Shown in pieces: positions 1 through 7,189 of a DNA stretch of 10,929 nt. The stretch's first letter is position 1; every line of letters starts with the position of its first letter. Made by a program: the position numbers and the translations under genes. The notes beneath the pieces are model-generated. The model was given only the letters and a program-made list of their open reading frames with translations, ran no database searches and had not been told where the DNA came from. Source of the stretch: Planctomycetota bacterium (GTDB lineage Bacteria; Planctomycetota; Phycisphaerae; Phycisphaerales; SM1A02); assembly GCA_009924765.1 (NCBI GenBank), contig RFQW01000024.1, positions 1 to 10,929 of the forward strand. Reading direction: 5' to 3'.

Positions 1-1279
1 GAACGGCGGCGGCGGCCACTTCCATGGGATCGAATTCGGCGGCCAGCGTCTCCACCACCACGCGGAAGCCATCCAGCTCGCCGGCCAGCAGCAGTTCGCG
101 GATGGCGCCCTTGGTCATGTCCAGTCGGCGCGCCTTCACGTCGAGCGGCGTGGGCACGGTGCTGATGTCGATCTTCTGCTTGGTGAGCGACTCGATGTTG
201 CGAAGCAGGCGGTGTTCGCGCGGCGAGGCCAGCGTGATGGCCACGCCCTCGCGGCCAGCGCGACCCGTGCGACCGATGCGATGCACATAGCTCTCGGGCG
301 AGGCAGGTACATCGAAGTTGACCACATGCGTGAGGTGATCGATGTCGATGCCGCGCGCCGCCACATCGGTGGCCACCAGCAGATCCACCATGGCGCCGCG
401 CGCCTTCTTCATCACGCGATCGCGCTCGGCCTGCGACATGCCGCCGTGCAGCGCCTCCACGCGATAGCCGCGACCCACCAGCCGGTCGGCCAGCTCGTCC
501 ACGTCCAGACGCGTGCGGCAGAAGATGAGCGCCAGCGTGGGTGATTCCAGATCCAGCACGCGACCCAGCGCGGCGATCTTGTGCGCGCGCGGCACGATGT
601 AGGCGGTCTGGCGCACCTTGGGCACGCTGCCCTTGGTGCCCTTGTCGCGCGGAATCAGGATGCGCGTGGGATTCTTCAGGTGGCGCTCGGCGATGCCGGC
701 GATGCGCGGCGGCAGCGTGGCGCTGAACAGCGCGGTCTGGCGCGTTTCGGGCGCGGCCTCCAGGATCAGTTCCAGATCCTCGGCGAAGCCCATGTCGAGC
801 ATCTCGTCGGCCTCGTCCAGCACCACCATCTGCAGTGCGCCAAGGTCCAGTGTTTCGCGGCGCAGATGATCCAGCGCGCGGCCGGGCGTGGCCACCACCA
901 CATGCGCGCCACGCTTCAGCGCGATCACCTGTCGGCGGAAATCCTGGCCGCCATAGATGGGCACCACCGATGTGTGCATGCCCTTGCTGTACTTGTGCAG
1001 CGCTTCCGAAACCTGCACGGCCAGCTCGCGCGTGGGCACCAGGATCAGCGCCAGCGGCTTCATGGGCTCGGTCTTCAGGCGACCGATGCGCTGCAGCAAC
1101 GGCAGCGCGAAGGCCGCGGTCTTGCCGGTGCCTGTGGCGGCCTGACCAAGCAGGTCCTTGCCCTCGATCAGCGGCGCGATGGCCGCCTTCTGGATGGGGG
1201 TGGGTTCCTCGTAGCCCAGCGTGGCGAGTTCCGTGAGCAGTTCCTGGCCAAGTCCGAGCGCTGCGAAGGTGTCCTGCAT
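1..1279 (-). CDS. deaD: DEAD-box ATP-dependent RNA helicase, DeaD/CsdA type (3' end outside window)
   Basis: An ATP-dependent RNA helicase that remodels RNA duplexes; DeaD/CsdA relatives act in ribosome assembly and mRNA turnover, especially in the cold. I translated 426 residues from the ATG at 1279, and the frame is still open at the window edge. All core motifs are visible in order: Q motif (YEEPTPIQ, about 23-30), Walker A AATGTGKT (47-54), PTREL (82-86), TPGR, DEAD (155-158), SAT (186-188), ATDVAARGID (303-312) and HRIGRTGRAG (333-342). After the core comes an extension with LLRNIE followed by a helical segment, which matches DeaD/CsdA rather than a minimal RhlE-type protein. The C-terminal RNA-binding part would lie beyond position 1. 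There is no Shine-Dalgarno; a TACCCT box ends 6 bases before the ATG. The gene is divergent from the YbjT-like gene. DeaD rather than another DEAD-box subgroup is likely but not certain. Confidence 0.96.
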   Translation of the reverse strand, partial: MQDTFAALGLGQELLTELATLGYEEPTPIQKAAIAPLIEGKDLLGQAATGTGKTAAFALPLLQRIGRLKTEPMKPLALILVPTRELAVQVSEALHKYSKGMHTSVVPIYGGQDFRRQVIALKRGAHVVVATPGRALDHLRRETLDLGALQMVVLDEADEMLDMGFAEDLELILEAAPETRQTALFSATLPPRIAGIAERHLKNPTRILIPRDKGTKGSVPKVRQTAYIVPRAHKIAALGRVLDLESPTLALIFCRTRLDVDELADRLVGRGYRVEALHGGMSQAERDRVMKKARGAMVDLLVATDVAARGIDIDHLTHVVNFDVPASPESYVHRIGRTGRAGREGVAITLASPREHRLLRNIESLTKQKIDISTVPTPLDVKARRLDMTKGAIRELLLAGELDGFRVVVETLAAEFDPMEVAAAAV

Positions 1280-1285
1280 CGTGAA

Positions 1286-1291
1286 AGGGTA
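1286..1291 (-). promoter_or_regulatory. Candidate -10 box (TACCCT) of the helicase, leaderless geometry
   Basis: TACCCT on the minus strand, within GCTACCCTTTC, lies 6 bases upstream of the helicase ATG. Transcription from it would begin at about the start codon, giving a leaderless mRNA. This fits the absence of a Shine-Dalgarno. No convincing -35 hexamer is visible 16-18 bases upstream. The same TANNCTTYC pattern precedes three other starts in the window. Confidence 0.4.
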
Positions 1292-1334
1292 GCGCGTTTG
1301 CGAAACAGCACGGCGGTGCACACACCCGACGACC

Positions 1335-1340
1335 TAGCAT
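1335..1340 (+). promoter_or_regulatory. Candidate -10 box (TAGCAT) of the YbjT-like gene
   Basis: TAGCAT is the best TANNNT match upstream of the YbjT-like gene. It would place the transcript start near 1346 and give a leader of about 60 bases carrying a real Shine-Dalgarno (AGGAG, 1397-1401). No clear -35 is seen. This is one hexamer in a short region, so the call is tentative. Confidence 0.25.
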
Positions 1341-1392
1341 GCATGGCGCATGGGCCGATCCGCGACCGATCCGGTGCCGCGCATGCCATGCA
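1340..1392 (+). repeat. Inverted repeat plus direct repeats in the leader of the YbjT-like gene
   Basis: TGCATGGC (1340-1347) is an exact inverted copy of GCCATGCA (1385-1392), so the leader could fold into a hairpin ending 4 bases before the Shine-Dalgarno at 1397. Between the arms are two direct copies of CCGATCCG (1355-1362 and 1366-1373), 11 bases apart, about one helical turn. This could be an operator or a structured 5' leader. In GC-rich DNA it could also be chance. Confidence 0.3.
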
Positions 1393-1396
1393 CAAC

Positions 1397-1401
1397 AGGA
1401 G
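1397..1401 (+). promoter_or_regulatory. Shine-Dalgarno (AGGAG) that fixes the YbjT-like start
   Basis: AGGAG lies 6 bases before the ATG at 1408, supporting this start over the in-frame ATG at 1339, which has no ribosome site and would add 23 residues ahead of the Rossmann motif. Confidence 0.7.
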
Positions 1402-1407
1402 CAAACG

Positions 1408-2856
1408 ATGCCGCAGCCGATGCTGATACTCGTCACCGGGGCCACGGGCTACGTGGGCGGACGTCTTGTTCCACGGCTGCTTGCGGCAGGTCATCGCGTG
1501 CGCTGCCTGGTGCGCGATCCGGATCGGCTGGAAGGTCGCTCGTGGCTGCCGCAGGTGGAGGTTGTGCAGGGCGACATGCTGCAGCCCGAAACACTGGCGG
1601 CGGCGATGCGCGATGTGCAGGTGGTGTACTACCTCGTGCACAGCCTGGGAGGTGGCGGCGACTTCTCCACACGCGACGTGCAGGCGGCGGACAACTGCGC
1701 GCGCGCGGCCCAGGCCGCCGGTGTGCAGCGCATCATCTATCTGGGCGGACTCGGTGATGCGCGGACCGGTCTCTCCCCCCACCTGGCATCGCGCCAGCAG
1801 ACCGGCGAGGTGCTGCGCCGCGCTCGCGTGCCGGTGACCGAATTCCGTGCCGCGGTGATCGTGGGTTCAGGCAGCCTGAGTTTCGAGATGATCCGCTACC
1901 TGACCGAGCGCGTGCCGGTGATGATCTGTCCCCGATGGGTGCGCACGCGCACGCAACCCATCGCCATCCGGAACGTGCTGGACTATCTGGTGGCGGCGCT
2001 CGATTGCCCAGCCAGCGTGGGTCGCATCCTGGAGATCGGCGGTCGCGACGTGATGACCTACGCCGACATGATGCGCACCTACGCACGAATGCGTGGCCTG
2101 AAGCGCGCGAGCATCACGGTGCCCGTGCTCACGCCGCGGCTTTCGTCGTACTGGGTTCATCTGGTCACACCCATCCCCGCCAACATCGCGCAGCCGCTCA
2201 TCAAGGGTCTTGGCAATGAGGTGGTGGTGCGCGACGCATCCGCCCTGTCGCTGTTTCCCGACATCAAGCCGATGGACTACGAAAGTGCCGTGAAACTTGC
2301 GCTGGCGAAGATGGATGCGCACGGCGTGGAGACATCGTGGGCCGATGCGCTGGTGTCCAGCGAGGGCGCGCGCGTGCCGGTGAAGCTGGTGAGCACGCAG
2401 GGCATGCACCTCGAGCGACGGCAGATCTCGACGGACGCTTCCACCGATGCGGTGTATCGAAGTTTCGCGTCGCTGGGTGGCAAGCGCGGCTGGCTGGCCA
2501 TGGACTGGGCGTGGCAGTTGCGCGGCATGATGGACCGCCTGTGCGGCGGCGTGGGCATGCGACGCGGGCGGCGCGACCCGGTGGACCTGCGCGTGGGCGA
2601 CGCGCTTGATTTCTGGCGCGTGGAGTGCGTGGAGCCAGGACACATGATCCGCCTGCGCGCCGAGATGAAGGTGCCCGGACGCGCATGGCTGCAGTTCGAG
2701 ACGCATCGCGACACCGATGGCCGCGCGCTGCTGACGCAGACCGCGATCTTCGAACCCAAGGGTCTGGCGGGCCTGCTGTACTGGTACCTGCTGTATCCGA
2801 TCCACGCGGTCATCTTCAGCGGCATGGTGCGCAAGGTGGCGGCCCAGGCGCGGTGA
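1408..2856 (+). CDS. YbjT-like NAD(P)-binding SDR-family protein with C-terminal DUF2867 domain
   Basis: A 482-residue atypical short-chain dehydrogenase-like protein. Its N-terminus has the nucleotide-binding loop TGATGYVG (10-17) after a beta strand, then the features of NAD(P)-binding NmrA/epimerase-like folds: LVRDPDRL, a GDM at 55-57, YYLVHSLGGGGDF (74-86) and an IYLGGLG strand (110-116). The C-terminal part (about 330-480), with WRVECVEPG, MKVPGRAWL and GLLYWYLLYPIHAVIF, matches the DUF2867 half of E. coli YbjT (476 residues), which has the same order and nearly the same length. The C-terminal hydrophobic stretch (about 455-471) suggests membrane association. The classical SDR Tyr-x-x-x-Lys is not evident, so catalysis is unproven and the substrate unknown. 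The start is set by AGGAG 6 bases upstream. The MFS gene follows after 40 bases, close enough for joint transcription, though it has its own candidate promoter. Family assignment is strong; the function is unknown. Confidence 0.9.
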   Translation: MPQPMLILVTGATGYVGGRLVPRLLAAGHRVRCLVRDPDRLEGRSWLPQVEVVQGDMLQPETLAAAMRDVQVVYYLVHSLGGGGDFSTRDVQAADNCARAAQAAGVQRIIYLGGLGDARTGLSPHLASRQQTGEVLRRARVPVTEFRAAVIVGSGSLSFEMIRYLTERVPVMICPRWVRTRTQPIAIRNVLDYLVAALDCPASVGRILEIGGRDVMTYADMMRTYARMRGLKRASITVPVLTPRLSSYWVHLVTPIPANIAQPLIKGLGNEVVVRDASALSLFPDIKPMDYESAVKLALAKMDAHGVETSWADALVSSEGARVPVKLVSTQGMHLERRQISTDASTDAVYRSFASLGGKRGWLAMDWAWQLRGMMDRLCGGVGMRRGRRDPVDLRVGDALDFWRVECVEPGHMIRLRAEMKVPGRAWLQFETHRDTDGRALLTQTAIFEPKGLAGLLYWYLLYPIHAVIFSGMVRKVAAQAR

Positions 2857-2884
2857 GCCCCATGCGCCCACGCGAGGCGCATGC

Positions 2885-2890
2885 AATACT
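2885..2890 (+). promoter_or_regulatory. Candidate -10 box (AATACT) of the MFS gene, leaderless geometry
   Basis: AATACT, one of the few AT-rich hexamers in this GC-rich stretch, ends 6 bases before the GTG at 2897. That is the same spacing as at the helicase gene. It supports GTG 2897 as the start of a leaderless message, since no Shine-Dalgarno is present. Confidence 0.35.
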
Positions 2891-2896
2891 GCCGCG

Positions 2897-4162
2897 GTGA
2901 CCGCCGCACCCGACGCCCAGCGCTCCATCGTGCGCACCGCTGCCATCAGCGCGCTTGGTGGCGTGTTCGAGTTCTACGACTTCGTCATCTTCGCGGTGTT
3001 CGCGCCGCAGATCGGGCGCGCGTTCTTTCCCCCGGAAGCGGGCGAAAGCAGCCGCACGCTGCAGGCCTTCGCGGTGTTCGCGGTCGGGTATCTGGCGCGC
3101 CCGGTTGGCGGCATGCTGTGGGCGCATGTGGGTGATCGTCGCGGCCGCGCCTACGTGTTCTCGCACACGGTGCTGGGCATGGCCGCATGCACGCTGATGA
3201 TCGCGTTGCTGCCGGGCTACGCCACGCTTGGTGTGGCGGCACCGGTGCTGCTGGTGGGCCTTCGACTGCTGCAGGGCATGGCGCTGGGCGGCGAGATTCC
3301 CGCATCGCTGTGCTGGCTGAGCGAGCACGCGGGGCCGCGGCGTGTGGCGCTGGTGACGGCGTTGCTGATGGCAGGCGTGAACTCCGGGCTGCTGCTTGGT
3401 CAGGGCGTGGCGGTGACGCTGGAGGCGATCTTCGGCAGCGAGCACGCCATGAACTGGGCGTGGCGACTGGCGTTCGTGTTCGGCAGCAGTGTGGGCGTGA
3501 TCGCGTACTTCGTGCGCCGACACGTGGGCGAGACGCGGCAGTTTCTGGAGATGCACGAGGGCGGAACGGTCGAACGGCTGCCCCTGCGAACCCTGCTGCG
3601 CACGCAACCACGCGCGCTGCTGTCGGGCTTCCTGATGTGCAGCATGCACGCCTGGGTGGTGCCGTCGCTGTACCTCACGCTGCCCAGCTTTCTGGTGCAG
3701 TGCCACCGCATGGACCTGCATCACGCCGAGCGCGTGGCGCTGGTGTCGTCGTGCATCGGATCGGTGGTGTACGTGTGCAGTGGATGGCTGGCCGATCGCG
3801 TGGGTGCGCGGCGTGTGTGCGTGACGGCGTTGCTGGTGGTGGCGGTTGCGGCGCTGCCCGCCTACGCCATGACCACCGCCGACACCACTTGGCCCATCGT
3901 GGCGCTGGGTGCAGCGGCCGGCGCATTTGTGGGCGCGTATCTCAGCCTTCTGCCCGGCCTGTTTCCCGCTTCGGTGCGTGTGTCGGGATTGGCCACCAGC
4001 TACGACGGCGCGGCCGCCATCATCGGCGGTTCAGGGCCCTACCTCATGCTGTGGATGGCGCAGCATCACGGGCCACAGGGCGTGGCATGGTTGATGGTGG
4101 CGTTCTCGGCGGCGGCGCTGACGGGCCTGGCTACCAGTGCACGTCGCTGTCTTCATCCGTGA
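2897..4162 (+). CDS. MFS transporter, metabolite:H+ symporter (MHS/ProP-like) family
   Basis: A 421-residue inner-membrane secondary transporter with about 12 hydrophobic helices. Motifs typical of the metabolite:H+ symporter branch of the major facilitator superfamily are visible: FEFYDF in helix 1 (24-29), the loop 2-3 motif GDRRGR (79-84), RLLQGMALGGE in helix 4 (123-133), WRLAF before helix 6 (189-193) and the second-half loop ADRVGARR (299-306). LFPASVRVSGLATSYD (355-370) is the usual helix 10-11 signature. Known members carry proline/betaine, citrate, alpha-ketoglutarate, shikimate or other organic acids; the sequence does not tell me which applies here. It is shorter than ProP (500) because it lacks a C-terminal coiled coil. 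The start is GTG, with no Shine-Dalgarno and a -10-like box 6 bases upstream. Its 3' end overlaps the convergent small gene by 32 bases, leaving no room for an intergenic terminator. Confidence 0.93.
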   Translation: MTAAPDAQRSIVRTAAISALGGVFEFYDFVIFAVFAPQIGRAFFPPEAGESSRTLQAFAVFAVGYLARPVGGMLWAHVGDRRGRAYVFSHTVLGMAACTLMIALLPGYATLGVAAPVLLVGLRLLQGMALGGEIPASLCWLSEHAGPRRVALVTALLMAGVNSGLLLGQGVAVTLEAIFGSEHAMNWAWRLAFVFGSSVGVIAYFVRRHVGETRQFLEMHEGGTVERLPLRTLLRTQPRALLSGFLMCSMHAWVVPSLYLTLPSFLVQCHRMDLHHAERVALVSSCIGSVVYVCSGWLADRVGARRVCVTALLVVAVAALPAYAMTTADTTWPIVALGAAAGAFVGAYLSLLPGLFPASVRVSGLATSYDGAAAIIGGSGPYLMLWMAQHHGPQGVAWLMVAFSAAALTGLATSARRCLHP

Positions 4163-4634
4163 TGCCGTAGAAGCCCTGCCCCTCGCGACGCAGCTTGCCG
4201 GCATCGGCCAGCGCCTCCCACACATGAATGGGAAACTCGCGCGGCGGCACCATGGAGCGGATGCGCGGTCGCTGACCGCCGCTCATGGGGCCCACACCAA
4301 GCTTGCTGTCGGCATCCAGCTGCGCAAACTTCAGGCGGCGACGGAACACGCGCAGCGCCTCCTGCATCACGGCGGCGTCCACTTCGACGCGCTTGGGCGC
4401 TTCCATCTGTGGGGCCACCGGCGGTTCGCCGCGCAGCACCGCGATGGTGTTGCGAAGCCCACCCACATCGCGCGAGGCGACCAACCTCATGATGGCTGTC
4501 GGATCCACCTTGGCCTTCAGCAGCAACTTGTGCATGGCGCCCCAGTGCGGGCCGGCCATGGCCGCATCGCTCGCCTCGATGGTGGCAAGCTTGTCGGCGA
4601 GTTCCTTCAGCAGTTGGTCGGGAAGCGTGGCCAT
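4131..4634 (-). CDS. Uncharacterised 167-residue protein, last gene of the lipoprotein/PstS-like operon
   Basis: I do not recognise a named function. The N-terminal half is predicted mostly helical and charged (LLKELADKLATIEASD, then GPHWGAMHKLLLKA, 28-41). A Pro-rich linker follows at about 71-81. The C-terminal half begins with a basic segment (RVFRRRLKFAQLD, about 95-107), then GPMSGGQRPRIRSM, and ends with a compact block FPIHVWEALADAGKLRREGQGFYGI that reads like a small helix-turn-helix or winged-helix-type fold. There is no signal peptide, cysteine or membrane segment, so it is probably cytoplasmic. The basic C-terminal half would suit nucleic-acid binding; that is inference. I have an uncertain memory of similar proteins in Planctomycetota. 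It starts 16 bases after the PstS-like stop with no clear Shine-Dalgarno, suggesting translation by read-on from the upstream gene. Its 3' end overlaps the MFS gene on the other strand. Confidence 0.85.
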   Translation of the reverse strand: MATLPDQLLKELADKLATIEASDAAMAGPHWGAMHKLLLKAKVDPTAIMRLVASRDVGGLRNTIAVLRGEPPVAPQMEAPKRVEVDAAVMQEALRVFRRRLKFAQLDADSKLGVGPMSGGQRPRIRSMVPPREFPIHVWEALADAGKLRREGQGFYGITDEDSDVHW

Positions 4635-4650
4635 GCGAGTCGCGCTGGAA

Positions 4651-5802
4651 TCACTTCGCCGCAGGCGCTTCGGAGAACTTCTCTCCGATCACGTCGCGAA
4701 GCAGCTGCGGCGGATGATCGAGATCGGCCACCACCACGCCGAGCGTGGCGCAGGTGTCCTGACCCGACTCCGACCAGGCGAACTTCAGGAAGTCCAGCTG
4801 GAGCGGCGGCACCTCCGACTCGCTCGGAGCCAGCAGCACCAGATTCAGCGAACGCGTGAGCGGGTAGCTGCGATCGCGGATCGTGCGGAAATCGGGCGCC
4901 ACGGCGGGCTTTCCAAGGCCTTCGCTGACCGGCACCATGCGCGCGCGCGGCTGGCGATTGGCGTAGCCCGAGATGCCCATGGCCGCCGGATACGCGCAGC
5001 AGGCGTTCACCACCGACGAGGGACCGGGCTCCTCGTTGCGCAAGATGGTCTGCAGCTGCTCGTCGGGCATGGCCCACTGCACGAAGTCCTGCATGGTTCC
5101 GTGGCTCATCGGAACCATGTACAGCGGCATGAACGCGTCGCCCAACGGCGACTTGGGGTCAAGATCGCTCCAGCGAAGGATGGGCTCCTTGGTGAGCGAG
5201 TGCGTGATGGCGAAGATGCCGTTCAGCTGATCGCGCGTGATGGCCGGCAATGGATTGTCGGCGTTCACGAAAATGCACACGCCATCCAGCGCGATCGGCA
5301 CCTGGAACACCTTTCGGCCGGTGTTGGTCTCGAGATCCTTCACCTCATCTGGCGTGAGAGCGCGCGACACGGCCGCCATGTCGCAATCGCCAGCTCGCAG
5401 CGCGGCCAGACCCTTGCTGCTGCCACCCTGCTTCACCGACACCTTCACGCCGGGGTAGATCGATTCATAGGCAGTGGCCAGACTGTTCAGCAACTGGGCC
5501 ATGGAACTGGCCCCCGTGATGCGCAGCGTGCCCTCGAATGGCGGCGTCTTGCTGAGGTAGGCGGGGAAGCGCTTCACCACATCGGACACTTCGATGTCGT
5601 AGGCATTCGGAAGCGAGACGGAGTTCAGGCCCGCACCGGGCGCCACGGGCGCGCTGGCGTTTGCCGCTGCCTTGTCGATCGCGTGCTGCACATCCTGCTG
5701 CATGCGCGCGTCAGCGCGTTCCTTGGCGTTGGGCTTGGGCGGGCCGGCCTGCTGGGCCATGCCGAGCGAGAGAAGCAGCAATGTTGCAAGGAGTGCGCGC
5801 AT
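4651..5802 (-). CDS. Secreted PstS-like phosphate-binding-type periplasmic protein (orphan)
   Basis: A 383-residue protein with a short signal peptide (hydrophobic 4-14, probable cleavage near MAQQ), then an Ala/Pro-rich and charged stretch (about 20-88), then a periplasmic binding-protein domain of the PstS type (about 90-375). PstS-like landmarks: ITGASSMAQLL (95-105), the phosphate-loop-like QGGSSKGLAALRAG (125-138), a V-SRALT segment (145-150), VPIALDGVCIFVNADNPLP (168-186), ITRDQLNGIFA (188-198) and SYPLTRSLNLVL (312-323). Classical PstS binds phosphate and feeds the PstCAB permease, but no permease, PhoU or regulator is present here. Solute identity is therefore not proven; the role could be sensing, adhesion or scaffolding. 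Five cysteines (140, 176, 268, 269, 351) could form disulfides outside the cytoplasm. AGAAGG (5811-5816) gives a ribosome site 8 bases before ATG 5802. The upstream lipoprotein stop, once its frame is restored, is 3 bases away. Confidence 0.9.
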   Translation of the reverse strand: MRALLATLLLLSLGMAQQAGPPKPNAKERADARMQQDVQHAIDKAAANASAPVAPGAGLNSVSLPNAYDIEVSDVVKRFPAYLSKTPPFEGTLRITGASSMAQLLNSLATAYESIYPGVKVSVKQGGSSKGLAALRAGDCDMAAVSRALTPDEVKDLETNTGRKVFQVPIALDGVCIFVNADNPLPAITRDQLNGIFAITHSLTKEPILRWSDLDPKSPLGDAFMPLYMVPMSHGTMQDFVQWAMPDEQLQTILRNEEPGPSSVVNACCAYPAAMGISGYANRQPRARMVPVSEGLGKPAVAPDFRTIRDRSYPLTRSLNLVLLAPSESEVPPLQLDFLKFAWSESGQDTCATLGVVVADLDHPPQLLRDVIGEKFSEAPAAK

Positions 5803-5805
5803 GGT

Positions 5806-7145
5806 TCAGGCCTTCTGCTTGCGGCGCCACAGATGGAACAGGAACAGGGCGGCGAGCACGCCAGCATGGCCAGGCGACCGATCAGGCCGGCCACCACCGC
5901 GTCGGTGGCGCCCTGCACCTCGCGGATGCGCATCTGGATCAGGTTCTCGATGGGCTGCAGCCGCTCGGCAAGCTGCTTCTTGTCGGTCACGTCCTGCACC
6001 GTGCCAAGCAGTTCGTTCGCCGACACCAGATTCTTGTGCAACTGCTCCAAAAGCGTGCCGTATTCCTGCAGATCGACGGGCTTGGACGGCGCGCCACCAC
6101 TGGCCTTGGCGGCCTCGGCCTGCATGGCCTGCACGATGCGCAGCGACTCGTTCACGCGACCCACGGCCGTGCCCGATTCCTGCGCGACGCCCTGCACCGT
6201 GGTCATGAGCGGACCCACCTTGTCCAGCAGCGCACTGGTGGCCTGAATCGAGTCTCGGTACTGCGTGAGCAGTTCCTTGCCCATGTCGCCCTTCGACTCC
6301 AGGATGCCTGGCAGGTTGCCGGCGGTCTCGGCCACGCGATTCACGTTGCCAAGAAGCGTCTGCGTCTCGGGCATGATCAGGAAGTCGTAGGTGAGCGCCA
6401 GCACCTGCCAGTTGGCGAACAGCGGCAGGCGCTTGGCCCAGAAGAAGGAGCGCTGAATGGCCATGTTGGCCTGCGCCACCTGCTCCGTGGCGCGATCGAG
6501 CGGCTCCAGCAGTCCGCCGCCGCTCTTCACCTCGCTGATCAGATCGGCGCCGCGCTGCGCGGCCACGTCAGTGAAGCGGACATAGGCCACGAATTCCGTG
6601 CCGCCCGCGCGGTACCACCAGCTGGAGATCAGCAGGTCGAGTTCGTCGAGCTGGTCCTGCGTGAACACGCGCTCCGCGATGCTCCAGATGTCCTCGCGCG
6701 CCCGGCGCAGGTTCTGAACCAGGAACTGCGCGCGATCACCCCAGATGCGCTGCGAGCGACCCGAATCCACCCAGAAGTAGTTCTGCAGCGTCACTACCAC
6801 CAGCTGGTCCACCAGCTGCGTCACCGTGTCGGGGCTGGTGGCGATGTCGTACATGCTGCTCACGCCGAGCAGGCGCAGGCCGTTCATCAATCGGCGCTGC
6901 TCCAGGCTTGGGTTGTCGCGCATCACGCGCTCGCTGGCCGACAGCATGAGCGTGTAGTAGCGGTCGGCGAAGGCGTTCGACAGCAGATCCAGCTGCTGCG
7001 CGGTGATGGTCTGGTCCTTCAGTTGGGCCTTCTCGGCAACCGTCTGTTTGCGCTGCCCGGAACTGCATCCCACCAGCGCGGCCACGGTGCAGCACAACGC
7101 CAGAAGGCGGCACAGGGTGGAGGGCAGTCGTCGGGAAGGCGACAT
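5806..7145 (-). CDS. Uncharacterised lipoprotein with C-terminal membrane helix (apparent 1-base frameshift near the 3' end)
   Basis: The n-region SPSRR, a hydrophobic core and the lipobox LVGC (24-27, Cys27) mark a type II signal peptide. A long, mostly helical domain follows (about 50-410), with segments such as QLVDQLVVVTLQNYFWVDSG, REDIWSIAERVFTQDQLDEL (150-169) and WQVLALTYDFLIMPE. Coiled-coil-like heptads occur at about 320-410. Near 5857-5863 the frame is lost. Read straight on, the ORF runs to 5625 with Cys/Pro/Arg-rich residues lying over the next gene. A one-base shift there instead gives VLAALFLFHLWRRKQKA and a TGA at 5806, completing a helix at about 416-439 with a basic tail, 446 residues in all, and a stop 3 bases before the next ATG. 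I read this as a one-base deletion, either a sequence error or a real mutation. The start is ATG 7145; the upstream TTG 7193 overlaps the OsmC stop as TTGA and is less likely. It resembles uncharacterised envelope proteins I recall only vaguely; its function is unknown. Confidence 0.82.
5811..5816 (-). promoter_or_regulatory. Shine-Dalgarno (AGAAGG) for the PstS-like gene
   Basis: AGAAGG on the minus strand ends 8 bases before ATG 5802 and lies inside the last codons of the frame-restored lipoprotein gene. This supports the start just ahead of the signal peptide and suggests coupled translation. Confidence 0.5.
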
Positions 7146-7153
7146 GGACGGGA

Positions 7154-7159
7154 AGATTA
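7154..7159 (-). promoter_or_regulatory. Candidate -10 box (TAATCT) of the lipoprotein operon
   Basis: TAATCT, within GCTAATCTTCC on the minus strand, ends 8 bases before ATG 7145. It would allow the lipoprotein, PstS-like and small-protein genes to be transcribed separately from the upstream OsmC gene, with little or no leader. The 44-base gap after OsmC contains no Shine-Dalgarno for 7145. There is no clear -35. Confidence 0.4.
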
Positions 7160-7189
7160 GCGTGCCCCGGGATGATTCCGCGCCCGCGC

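Noticed and set aside
1339..1407. Longer start (ATG 1339) for the YbjT-like protein
   Set aside because: It has no ribosome site and overlaps the candidate -10; ATG 1408 has AGGAG at good spacing and begins just before the Rossmann strand.
5625..5805. Literal C-terminal extension of the lipoprotein frame over the PstS-like gene
   Set aside because: The residues look non-coding and overlap a well-supported signal peptide and binding protein; a one-base frame restoration explains the region better.
4285..6246. A 653-codon plus-strand open frame across the small-protein, PstS-like and lipoprotein genes
   Set aside because: It spans three real genes on the opposite strand, and its translation is low-complexity His/Arg/Gln-rich with no recognisable fold.
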